This document shows, piece by piece, positions 1 through 6,597 of a stretch of DNA of 10,499 nt. Under the pieces are notes generated by a model. That model was not told where the DNA came from, did no database searches, and saw only the letters and a program-made list of their open reading frames with translations. The stretch is from Desulfobacterales bacterium (GTDB lineage Bacteria > Desulfobacterota > DSM-4660 > Desulfatiglandales > Desulfatiglandaceae). Within the stretch, counting starts at the first letter, position 1; each line of letters opens with the position of its first letter. A program made the position numbers and the translations under genes. Location of the stretch: NCBI GenBank assembly GCA_021107495.1, contig JAIOSR010000300.1, positions 1-10,499 of the forward strand, in the 5' to 3' direction.

Positions 1-3000
1 GGTCCAGCTCTTTCCGCCAACCGGACCATGGGCGCTTTAGGTGGAATTGTTGCGAGCCGCATTGCCCGTGAATTCCGTATCGGCGGACCCTCCTTTACCA
101 TTTCAAGCGAGGAAAGTTCTGGCATTAGAGCCCTCGATGTCGCAGTGCGCATGCTGCAAAACCATGATATTGACCAGGCAGTGGTTGGGGCCGTTGATCT
201 GGCCGGGGATATTCGTTCGGTCCTCGGGACACATGCGGGAAGGGAGTTTTCCAAATCAGGAAATATCCGACCATTTGATAAGAGGGCCGACGGCACGATT
301 ACGGGGGAAGGTGCCTCTGCCGTTATTCTAAAGCGTTTAGATCATGCCCTTGGTGACGGCGATAAGGTCTATGCGGTGATAAAGGGAATAGGCGCGGCCG
401 CGGGTGGCGGAGTGGAAACCCATATCCCCCATATAAAAACCTACCAAACCTCAATGAAAAGGGCCTATGAGGATGCAGGAGTAGAACCGAACTCGGTCGG
501 CTACGTGGAAACCCACGGCAGCGGCCACCCGGATGAAGACCTCATGGAATTCCGTGCCCTGTCAGATTTTTTTGACAACATGGGCGGACACGGTCGCGCT
601 CTGGGAAGCGTTAAAGCGGACATCGGGCACACCGGAGCGGCCTCAGGCCTTGCCTCCCTGGTGAAAGTCTGCCTGTGCCTTTACCATGAAATCCTGCCCC
701 CATTAAGAAACACTGAAAATCCGCGACCCGCAACCCGCAACCCGCAACCAGATTTTTTCTTCCCTCAAGGTCCTCAATACTGGATGCGCAATCGGGCGGA
801 AGGACCTCGAAGGGCGGCACTGAGTTCCTTCAGTGTTGACGGAAACTGCTCCCATGTCATCCTGGAGGCATTCGAAAACCCGGATAAATCTTATGTCATG
901 ACGGGAAGGCATAAATATTCGAGCCCGAAAAACGAAGCCCTTTTTGTTGTTGAGGGGAACAATGTAAACGAGATCACGGAAGGATTGAACCGGTTACTGG
1001 CACATACGGAACAATCGCCTGACCAGGGTGTAGAGGCATTCGCAGGTCGCTGGTGGAAACAAAACCGGACGGATTCCCAACGCACATTAGCCATTGCACT
1101 TGTCTCGCGCGACCGTGAGGAACTCCTTTCACAGATTAATTCCTCGATTGAATCCCTTATAACCTCGCCTGAAAAAAGGCTCTGCGGGAACGGCACCAAC
1201 TCCTTACAGCCCTTCGAAGGAGACCGGATCTTTTTTTCTCCTGATCCCATAGGCTCAAAAGGAAAGGTGGCATTCGTCTTTCCGGGTTCGGGAAACCATT
1301 ATGCAGGGATGGGCCGTGAGCTTTCCGTTCACTGGCCCGATGTCTTTCAAAAACAGGACAGTGAAAACGATTACCTTTTCAGCCAGTTCCTGCCTGACCT
1401 TTTCTGGAATAGCGATTCCGTCGACGCAATCGACCGTGACCCAAAGTCTGCAATCTTGGGCCAGGTAGCATTAGGCACCGTCGTAAGCGATCTCATTCGA
1501 GGATTCGGGGTGCGGCCCGACTCGGCCATCGGCTACAGCCTCGGAGAATCAGCCGCCCTGTTTTCATTGGGGTTCTGGACCCACCGCGATGCAATGCTTG
1601 TGCGAATGAATTCCTCCAGGCTTTTTACCGATGACCTTGCAGGACCGTGTAACGCGGCGCGGAAGGCATGGGACCTTTCAGATAACGAAGAGGTGGACTG
1701 GGTGCTTGGGGTGATCAATCGCACCGAGGATATAGTCCGAAAGGCCCTCAAAGGCAGGAGTAGGGTTTATCTTTTGATCGTCAACACCCCTGAAGAGTGC
1801 CTTGTGGGGGGAAACCGCATGGCAGTCGAGGAGTTGGTGGAGGCTTTGGGCTGCCGGTTCTTCCCGTTGTCAGGTGTAACCACGGTCCATTGTGAAGTTG
1901 TCCGGCAGGTGGAAAGGGCCTACCGTGACCTGCACCTTTTCGAGACAACACCCCCTGCGGGAATCCGTTTCTACAGTTCTGCATGGGCAAGGTCCTATGA
2001 AGTCAACCGGGAAAGCGCTGCCGACTCAATTTTGGCCCAGGCATTGGACGGGATCAATTTTCCTGAAGTAATAAATACAGCCTATAAAGATGGCGTGCGC
2101 CTTTTTCTTGAGATGGGACCCGGAAATTCATGTACCCGCATGATCCGCAACATTCTTCAAGACCGACCCCATGTGGCAAGGGCCGCATGCTTTTCCGGTC
2201 AGAACCCGCTATCCACGGTCTTGCGGCTTCTTGGACAGTTGATTGCGGAACGGGTTCCCGTGGACCTTAACGCACTTTACGGCGAGGAAGCATTAACCAT
2301 CCAGGAACAAAAAACCGGGGAATCAGTATCCCTTCAGGTTCCAATCGGGGGAAGGCCCTTTCAGGTTCCAGTGCCCGAAAAAAGGGAGACAGAAATAATT
2401 AAAAGGCGCAAGGCTCAAAGCGCAGGGCACAGGGCGCCATCGATGCAGACAATAACCGGTCAACAATCAACGATCCGCCGGGCCGAGGCCGCTGCAGACG
2501 CCCGGGCCAAGGCCCATGAGGCGTATCTGAAATTCTCACAGAACATCACGCATACTATCTCTGAAAACCTGAGATTACAGATGTCCCTGGTAGAGGCCAT
2601 GAAGCCTGACTCCGGTAAGGAGAAGGTCTCCCCACCATTTGAACCTGATATTCCCGTTGCCTTTGATCGCACCATGTGCATGGAATTCGCCATTGGCTCC
2701 ATTGCCAAAATGTTAGGTCCCGAATTTGCCCCCATCGATAATCATCCCACAAGGGTAAGACTGCCGGACGAACCGCTGATGCTGGTGGACCGTATCGTGT
2801 CGGTTCAGGGAGAATCCCGTTCCATGAAAAACGGAAGGGTAATAACTGAACACGATATCCATAGAGAGGCATGGTATTTGGATGGCGGTCGCATCCCCAC
2901 GTGCATAGCAGTGGAAGCCGGGCAGGCCGATCTGTTTCTTTCGGGTTATCTGGGTATAGACTTTAAAACCAAAGGTCTTGCCGTATATCGCCTCTTAGAC

Positions 3001-5136
3001 GCGGTTGTGACCTTCCACAGGGAACTGCCAGGTCCCGGATCAGTGATACGTTATGATATCCAGATTGAGCACTTTTTTCGCCAGGGTGATACATATCTTT
3101 TCAAGTTCAGTTTCGAAGGTTCGGTGGACGGCCAACCGCTCCTGACTATGAAGGACGGTTGCGCCGGTTTCTTTACGGCCAGGGAATTGGCCGAGGGCAA
3201 AGGGATTACGCACACAGAACTGGACCGCCGTCCCGTGCCCGGGATCAGACCGGACGATTGGGAAGATTTCGTACCCATGTCCGTGGAGACATACGACGAC
3301 AGACAGATAGCGGCCCTTCGGTCCGGAGACCTTGAAGGATGTTTCGGCAGTTTGTTTGAGGGGCTTGACCTGAAAAACCCTTTGTGTATTCCAACAGGCC
3401 GCATGAAGCTCGTTGATCGTGTTTTAAACCTGGATCCCGAAGGCGGCCGTTTCGGTCTGGGCATCATCAGGGCCGAGGCCGATATACATGCTGATGACTG
3501 GTTCCTAAAATGCCATTTCGTGGATGACCGGGTCATGCCCGGGACCTTGATGTACGAGTGTTGCCTGCACACACTGCGCATTTTTCTTTTGAGAATGGGA
3601 TGGGTCGGAGAACAGGATGACGTGGTTCTGTCTCTTGTGCCGGGCGTGGCCGCCCGGTTAAAGTGCCGGGGCCAGATGATCGAAACTACTCAGAAGGTGG
3701 TCTACGAAGTATCTGTAAAGGAAGTAGGCTACGGCCCGGAACCCTATGCCATTGCAGACGCCCTGATGTATGCCGACGGCAAACCCATAGTTGAAATAAT
3801 CGACATGTCCATCCGTTTTTCCGGCCTCACGCGTGAAAGGATCAGGGACATGTGGGAAGGCAGGGTGCAGAGGACAGACGACAGAGGACGGAAGGCGGAA
3901 GACAGAAGACAGAAATCGCACCTCGCAACAAGTAACCAGCAACCAGTAACCAGCAACGCGCAACCAGCAACGCGCAACGCGAAGCCCCTCTTTGACCGTG
4001 ACCGCATTTTGGCCTTTGCTGTGGGCAAACCCTCTGAGGCATTCGGGGAACCATATAAAATCTTCGATCAGGAACGGGTTATCGCCCGCCTGCCAGGCCC
4101 GCCATATCAATTTTTAGACCGGATCGTGGAAATCCATGCCGAACCATGGAAAATGGCGGCAGGCGGCGTGATCAAAGCACAGTATGATGTCCCGCCCGAG
4201 GCCTGGTATTTTAAGGGAGATGAAATGCCTTTTGCCATCCTCCTGGAAGTGGCTCTCCAGCCATGCGGATGGTTCGCGGCCTACATGGGAACGGCCCTGA
4301 CCAGTGAGATCGATCTCTCTTTCCGAAACCTGGGGGGAACGGCGGTTCAATATGAACCCGTGTACCCCGGTGCCGGCACCTTGACGACCACGGTCAAAGC
4401 CACTAAGGTGTCAAGTACCGGAGGTATGATCATCCACGATTATGAATTTGTGGTGAGAAAAGATGACCATATCATCTATGAAGGAGACACCTATTTCGGA
4501 TTCTTTTCAAAACAGACCCTGAGCAATCAGGTGGGAATCAGGGACGCCAAAACCTATGAACCGGCACCGGATGAAATTGAACGGGGCATGAAGTTCGATT
4601 ATAATGACACACCGACCTTTTCCGCCGGACAGCTCAGGATGGTGGATAATGTCGACCTTTTCGACCCTGATGGCGGTCCGAATGGCCTGGGGTTCATACG
4701 CGGCACCAAAAAAGTAGATTCGGAAGAATGGTTTTTCAAGGCCCATTTTTATCAGGACCCTGTGTGGCCCGGTTCCCTTGGTCTGGAATCTTTCCTCCAG
4801 CTCATAAAATTCATTGCCGTCAACCGGTGGGGAAACGGCTTGCAAATCGGAAAACCTGACTTCAGACCTCCGACTTCCGACTTCGGATCGCTTACTACTG
4901 CCACTGGCATGAAACACAGCTGGATATATCGAGGCCAGGTCATCCCCTCCAACAGGCTCGTAACGGTTGAGGCTTCTATCTCCTTAATTGACGATGATAA
5001 CCGACTGGTTCGGGCCGACGGTTTACTATCGGCCGATGGCCGGGTCATTTACCAGATGAATGATTTTACTCTTAAAATTGATATGGCCGCAAAAAGGCGC
5101 CCGTCCTCCGCAGTAGCTGCTACGGAGGATGGATAG
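1..5136 (+). CDS. pfaC: PfaC-type PUFA / secondary-lipid synthase subunit, 5'-truncated by window edge (CLF-AT-DH-DH)
   Basis: The frame is open from base 1 to the TAG at 5134-5136, giving 1711 residues (numbered here from base 1). The gene starts upstream, so the ATG at 28 is internal. Residues 1 to about 290 are a ketosynthase fold. GPSFT is followed by Glu38 where the catalytic Cys belongs, while the His motifs (THGSG, His172; DIGH, His210) remain, so I call it a chain length factor. An acyltransferase spans about 421-775, with nucleophile motif GYSLGES (Ser513) and His630. A charged, Ala-rich linker follows. Two homologous double-hotdog FabA-like dehydratases lie at about 881-1285 (active-site motif CHFVDDRVMPG, His1172) and 1331-1694 (AHFYQDPVWPG, His1582). 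KS-CLF-AT-DH-DH order is known from myxobacterial Pfa3; marine PfaC lacks the AT. A true KS should lie upstream. No acyltransferase domain follows the second DH, unlike Pfa3. The DHs would dehydrate 3-hydroxyacyl-ACP intermediates during anaerobic polyene synthesis. Low-complexity repeats interrupt the frame at four places. Confidence 0.9.
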   Translation, partial: GPALSANRTMGALGGIVASRIAREFRIGGPSFTISSEESSGIRALDVAVRMLQNHDIDQAVVGAVDLAGDIRSVLGTHAGREFSKSGNIRPFDKRADGTITGEGASAVILKRLDHALGDGDKVYAVIKGIGAAAGGGVETHIPHIKTYQTSMKRAYEDAGVEPNSVGYVETHGSGHPDEDLMEFRALSDFFDNMGGHGRALGSVKADIGHTGAASGLASLVKVCLCLYHEILPPLRNTENPRPATRNPQPDFFFPQGPQYWMRNRAEGPRRAALSSFSVDGNCSHVILEAFENPDKSYVMTGRHKYSSPKNEALFVVEGNNVNEITEGLNRLLAHTEQSPDQGVEAFAGRWWKQNRTDSQRTLAIALVSRDREELLSQINSSIESLITSPEKRLCGNGTNSLQPFEGDRIFFSPDPIGSKGKVAFVFPGSGNHYAGMGRELSVHWPDVFQKQDSENDYLFSQFLPDLFWNSDSVDAIDRDPKSAILGQVALGTVVSDLIRGFGVRPDSAIGYSLGESAALFSLGFWTHRDAMLVRMNSSRLFTDDLAGPCNAARKAWDLSDNEEVDWVLGVINRTEDIVRKALKGRSRVYLLIVNTPEECLVGGNRMAVEELVEALGCRFFPLSGVTTVHCEVVRQVERAYRDLHLFETTPPAGIRFYSSAWARSYEVNRESAADSILAQALDGINFPEVINTAYKDGVRLFLEMGPGNSCTRMIRNILQDRPHVARAACFSGQNPLSTVLRLLGQLIAERVPVDLNALYGEEALTIQEQKTGESVSLQVPIGGRPFQVPVPEKRETEIIKRRKAQSAGHRAPSMQTITGQQSTIRRAEAAADARAKAHEAYLKFSQNITHTISENLRLQMSLVEAMKPDSGKEKVSPPFEPDIPVAFDRTMCMEFAIGSIAKMLGPEFAPIDNHPTRVRLPDEPLMLVDRIVSVQGESRSMKNGRVITEHDIHREAWYLDGGRIPTCIAVEAGQADLFLSGYLGIDFKTKGLAVYRLLDAVVTFHRELPGPGSVIRYDIQIEHFFRQGDTYLFKFSFEGSVDGQPLLTMKDGCAGFFTARELAEGKGITHTELDRRPVPGIRPDDWEDFVPMSVETYDDRQIAALRSGDLEGCFGSLFEGLDLKNPLCIPTGRMKLVDRVLNLDPEGGRFGLGIIRAEADIHADDWFLKCHFVDDRVMPGTLMYECCLHTLRIFLLRMGWVGEQDDVVLSLVPGVAARLKCRGQMIETTQKVVYEVSVKEVGYGPEPYAIADALMYADGKPIVEIIDMSIRFSGLTRERIRDMWEGRVQRTDDRGRKAEDRRQKSHLATSNQQPVTSNAQPATRNAKPLFDRDRILAFAVGKPSEAFGEPYKIFDQERVIARLPGPPYQFLDRIVEIHAEPWKMAAGGVIKAQYDVPPEAWYFKGDEMPFAILLEVALQPCGWFAAYMGTALTSEIDLSFRNLGGTAVQYEPVYPGAGTLTTTVKATKVSSTGGMIIHDYEFVVRKDDHIIYEGDTYFGFFSKQTLSNQVGIRDAKTYEPAPDEIERGMKFDYNDTPTFSAGQLRMVDNVDLFDPDGGPNGLGFIRGTKKVDSEEWFFKAHFYQDPVWPGSLGLESFLQLIKFIAVNRWGNGLQIGKPDFRPPTSDFGSLTTATGMKHSWIYRGQVIPSNRLVTVEASISLIDDDNRLVRADGLLSADGRVIYQMNDFTLKIDMAAKRRPSSAVAATEDG
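724..751 (+). repeat. Heptamer tandem array in the CLF coding region
   Basis: There are four consecutive 7-bp units: CGACCCG, CAACCCG, CAACCCG, CAACCAG. They encode part of RPATRNPQP, between RNTEN and the Phe-rich DFFF stretch, in a region where ketosynthase folds have a variable surface loop. The CAACCAG unit recurs in the array at 3926-3981, so the two arrays belong to one family. The array leaves the frame open. Confidence 0.85.
3870..3918 (+). repeat. Purine-rich heptamer array (GARGACA type) in the linker between the two DH domains
   Basis: Seven consecutive 7-bp units run GAGGACA, GACGACA, GAGGACG, GAAGGCG, GAAGACA, GAAGACA, GAAATCG. They encode a highly charged Arg/Asp/Lys/Glu/Gln segment between DH1 and DH2. 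One further 7-bp spacer (CACCTCG, 3919-3925) joins this array to the next with the 7-bp phase kept. Confidence 0.85.
3926..3981 (+). repeat. CAACCAG-type heptamer array in the DH1-DH2 linker
   Basis: Eight consecutive 7-bp units run CAACAAG, TAACCAG, CAACCAG, TAACCAG, CAACGCG, CAACCAG, CAACGCG, CAACGCG. Because seven is not a multiple of three, the array cycles through all frames and yields an imperfect seven-residue peptide repeat (TSNQQPV, TSNAQPA, TRNAKPL). The segment is predicted to be an unstructured linker. Confidence 0.88.
4860..4887 (+). repeat. CTTCCGA-type heptamer array in the second DH domain
   Basis: Four consecutive 7-bp units run CTTCAGA, CCTCCGA, CTTCCGA, CTTCGGA; a weak fifth (AACCTGA) may precede them. 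They encode PDFRPPTSDFGS, between the hotdog helix ending AVNRWG and the strand beginning MKHSWIYRG. This suggests expansion of a loop in the catalytic hotdog. Confidence 0.75.
5101..5132. repeat. 32-bp near-perfect palindrome overlapping the 3' end of pfaC
   Basis: The two 16-bp halves pair around position 5116/5117 with one mismatch and two G-T pairs; the core arms are TCCTCCG (5104-5110) and CGGAGGA (5123-5129). A partial second copy of the right half follows at about 5137-5152 (CTGCTACGGAGG). The palindrome encodes the last residues of PfaC, and the TAG stop sits directly after it. In RNA it would form a stable hairpin at the stop codon. It is followed by an A-rich stretch rather than a T-run, so it is not a classical terminator. 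Confidence 0.85.
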
Positions 5137-5204
5137 CCTGCTACGGAGGGAGGACAAAATACACAAAAAGTAAAAACCACATATTGTAATATTAAAGATT
5201 TATT

Positions 5205-5232
5205 GGCCTCAGAAACATAGTTTAGGCCTTTA
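5205..5232 (+). terminator. Weak terminator-like inverted repeat after pfaC
   Basis: GGCCT (5205-5209) and AGGCC (5224-5228) form a 5-bp stem with a 14-nt loop, followed by TTTATT. The stem is short and the loop long, so this is only a possible intrinsic terminator for pfaC, or part of another dispersed repeat. Confidence 0.25.
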
Positions 5233-5258
5233 TTAAATATTCCGAGTTCAACCCAATC

Positions 5259-5303
5259 GTAGGGCGGGCCACCGCGCCCGCCTTTCAGGTCCCGCAAGAC
5301 GGG
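5259..5303. repeat. REP-like GC-rich palindrome with GTAG head, plus a second short hairpin
   Basis: GTAG at 5259-5262 leads into the stem GGCGGGC (5263-5269) / GCCCGCC (5276-5282) with a 6-nt loop. A second hairpin, CCCG (5291-5294) / CGGG (5300-5303), follows. A GTAG tetranucleotide next to a GC-rich palindrome is the known form of REP sequences mobilised by RAYT (TnpA-REP) transposases. No such transposase is present in the window, so membership of that class is inference. Confidence 0.6.
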
Positions 5304-5322
5304 CTTCTGCTTCACGTAGGGA

Positions 5323-5506
5323 GAACCCGATTGTCTCTTACAGGTGGTCTATCAAAGCAAATCTGCATCGGATTTGGCAGTGGTGAGTATTTGGGGTTCA
5401 TTGCAGCCAAACCACTGGTATTTAGGATTAAAATTTCAACGAACCCCAAATATTCACCACATTTCAGGGCAGGTTTATAGAGCACCTGTAAGAGACAATC
5501 GGGTTC
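5323..5506. mobile_element. 184-bp MITE-like long inverted-repeat element
   Basis: The ends are a perfect 24-bp inverted repeat: 5323-5346 (begins GAACCCGATTGTC) and 5483-5506 (ends GACAATCGGGTTC). A second, inner inverted repeat joins 5380-5403 to 5437-5460 with 22 of 24 positions matching. The segments between them also pair in part, so the whole element can fold into one long hairpin around a loop at about 5404-5436. The trinucleotide GGA directly abuts both ends (5320-5322 and 5507-5509), which would fit a 3-bp target duplication but could be chance. No transposase is encoded. It sits about 50 bp upstream of oleA and could influence its transcription. Confidence 0.7.
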
Positions 5507-5533
5507 GGATACACCTGATTTATTGAGAATACA

Positions 5534-5541
5534 AAAAAGGA
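5534..5541 (+). promoter_or_regulatory. Probable ribosome binding site of oleA
   Basis: AAAAAGGA ends 12 nt before the ATG at 5554. The spacing is longer than usual, but no other in-frame start lies closer, and the encoded N-terminus begins at the expected place for OleA. Confidence 0.5.
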
Positions 5542-5553
5542 TTTACCATACCA

Positions 5554-6597
5554 ATGCAATACCAAAGAGTTTTTGTTGATTCCATAGGTTACGAACTGCC
5601 GCCGGTCGTCGTTACTTCCTCGGAATTGGAGGCCCGGCTCAAACCCATGTATGAGGCCCTTCACATCTCGGAAGGACAATTAGAGGCCCTGACGGGCATC
5701 ATAGAAAGGCGGTGGTGGGAAGAAGGATATGAACTTTCAACCGGGGCCATTGCCGCGGCCCGCAAGACGCTTGCCTCTTCAGGGGTCCGGCCCGAAGATA
5801 TTGAAGTGCTCGTCTACGCGGGTGTTTGCCGTGAAAGTTTCGAACCTGCAACCGCATGCCGCGTGGCAGCCGGGCTCGGCGTCAATACCGGGGCCACGGT
5901 TTATGATATAAGCAATGCCTGTTTGGGCGTCCTGAACGGCATGATAGACATTGCAAACCGCATTGAACTCGGGCAGATCAAGGCAGGGCTGGTCGTGTCC
6001 TGTGAAACCGCAAGGCCGATTAACGATATTATGATAGAAGACATGCTGAAAGCAAAGAGCATGGAACTGTTCATGACCTCATTGGCCACCCTGACCGGCG
6101 GGTCCGGGGCCGTGGCCGTACTGCTCACGGACGGCTCTTTTTCTTCCACAAAACGCACACAACTCATAGGCGGCGTAACCAGGACCGCCCCGGAATACTA
6201 TGGCCTGTGCCGCTGGGGAATCAACGCTCAGGAAGCAAACCTGTTCACCCAGACCATGTCCACGGATTCCGTTTCCGTCATGAAATACGGCGTCAAGCTG
6301 GGCGCACTCACGTGGAAAGCATTCCTTGAGGAGCTGAACTGGACAGGGGATCAGGTAGACAAGATTATCTGTCATCAAGTGGGATCGGCCCATCAGGACC
6401 TGATTCTCAAAACCCTGGGAATCCAGGCGGAAAAAGATTTTCCCACCTACGCGTACCTGGGCAACATGGGAACCGTTTCTCTGCCGCTTACGGCCGCACT
6501 GGCCGAGGAAAACGAATTTTTCAACCCCGGTGACCGTGTCGGCTTTTTGGGTATAGGAAGCGGCCTCAATTGCCTTATGTTGGGGCTTGTGTGGTGA
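5554..6597 (+). CDS. oleA: OleA, thiolase-superfamily head-to-head acyl condensing enzyme (FabH-like)
   Basis: This 347-residue protein has a FabH/thiolase fold. OleA performs a non-decarboxylative Claisen condensation of two acyl thioesters to a beta-keto acid, the first step of olefin synthesis. The nucleophile is Cys123 in ISNACLG. Glu97 (FEPAT) lies 26 residues before it, the same distance as between Glu117 and Cys143 of Xanthomonas OleA. His274 (CHQVG) and Asn304 (GNMGT) are 30 apart, as are His285 and Asn315 there. A C-terminal GIGSGLNC motif is present. The Glu supports OleA rather than FabH. The length is typical. The stop overlaps the start of the PPTase gene, and oleB and oleC follow. 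Beside a Pfa synthase, its substrates may be polyunsaturated chains (inference). A ketone-forming or unusual FabH-like role is the main alternative. Confidence 0.9.
   Translation: MQYQRVFVDSIGYELPPVVVTSSELEARLKPMYEALHISEGQLEALTGIIERRWWEEGYELSTGAIAAARKTLASSGVRPEDIEVLVYAGVCRESFEPATACRVAAGLGVNTGATVYDISNACLGVLNGMIDIANRIELGQIKAGLVVSCETARPINDIMIEDMLKAKSMELFMTSLATLTGGSGAVAVLLTDGSFSSTKRTQLIGGVTRTAPEYYGLCRWGINAQEANLFTQTMSTDSVSVMKYGVKLGALTWKAFLEELNWTGDQVDKIICHQVGSAHQDLILKTLGIQAEKDFPTYAYLGNMGTVSLPLTAALAEENEFFNPGDRVGFLGIGSGLNCLMLGLVW

Larger units (their letters stand above)
5137..5553. other. 417-bp repeat-rich spacer between pfaC and oleA
   Basis: I see no convincing gene on either strand. The spacer holds a partial second copy of the 3' palindrome, an AT-rich stretch (about 5153-5250), a weak GGCCT/AGGCC inverted repeat, a GC-rich REP-like pair of hairpins and a 184-bp inverted-repeat element, then the oleA ribosome binding site. 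Its size means that cotranscription of pfaC with oleA is not certain. No sigma-70 promoter stands out clearly, although the AT-rich part could contain one. Confidence 0.8.

Noticed and set aside
28..60. ATG at 28 as the true start of the first gene
   Set aside because: The frame is open upstream to base 1, and the encoded residues before it (GPALSANRT) continue the ketosynthase fold, so the gene begins outside the window.
3051..3581. 176-codon minus-strand open frame
   Set aside because: It is antisense to the first dehydratase of pfaC, including its active-site motif. Its Ser/Arg/Pro-rich translation is typical of an antisense shadow.
3870..3981. Possible CRISPR array or minisatellite RNA
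   Set aside because: Units are 7 bp, directly adjacent and without unique spacers, and they lie inside an open reading frame. This is a short tandem repeat, not CRISPR.
5049..5315. 88-codon minus-strand open frame across the pfaC end and spacer
   Set aside because: Its sequence is the reverse reading of the 3' palindrome, AT-rich spacer and REP-like repeat. It overlaps a well-supported gene and has no domain.
5344..5526. 60-codon + strand open frame in the spacer
   Set aside because: It is contained almost entirely in the long inverted-repeat element and encodes nothing recognisable.
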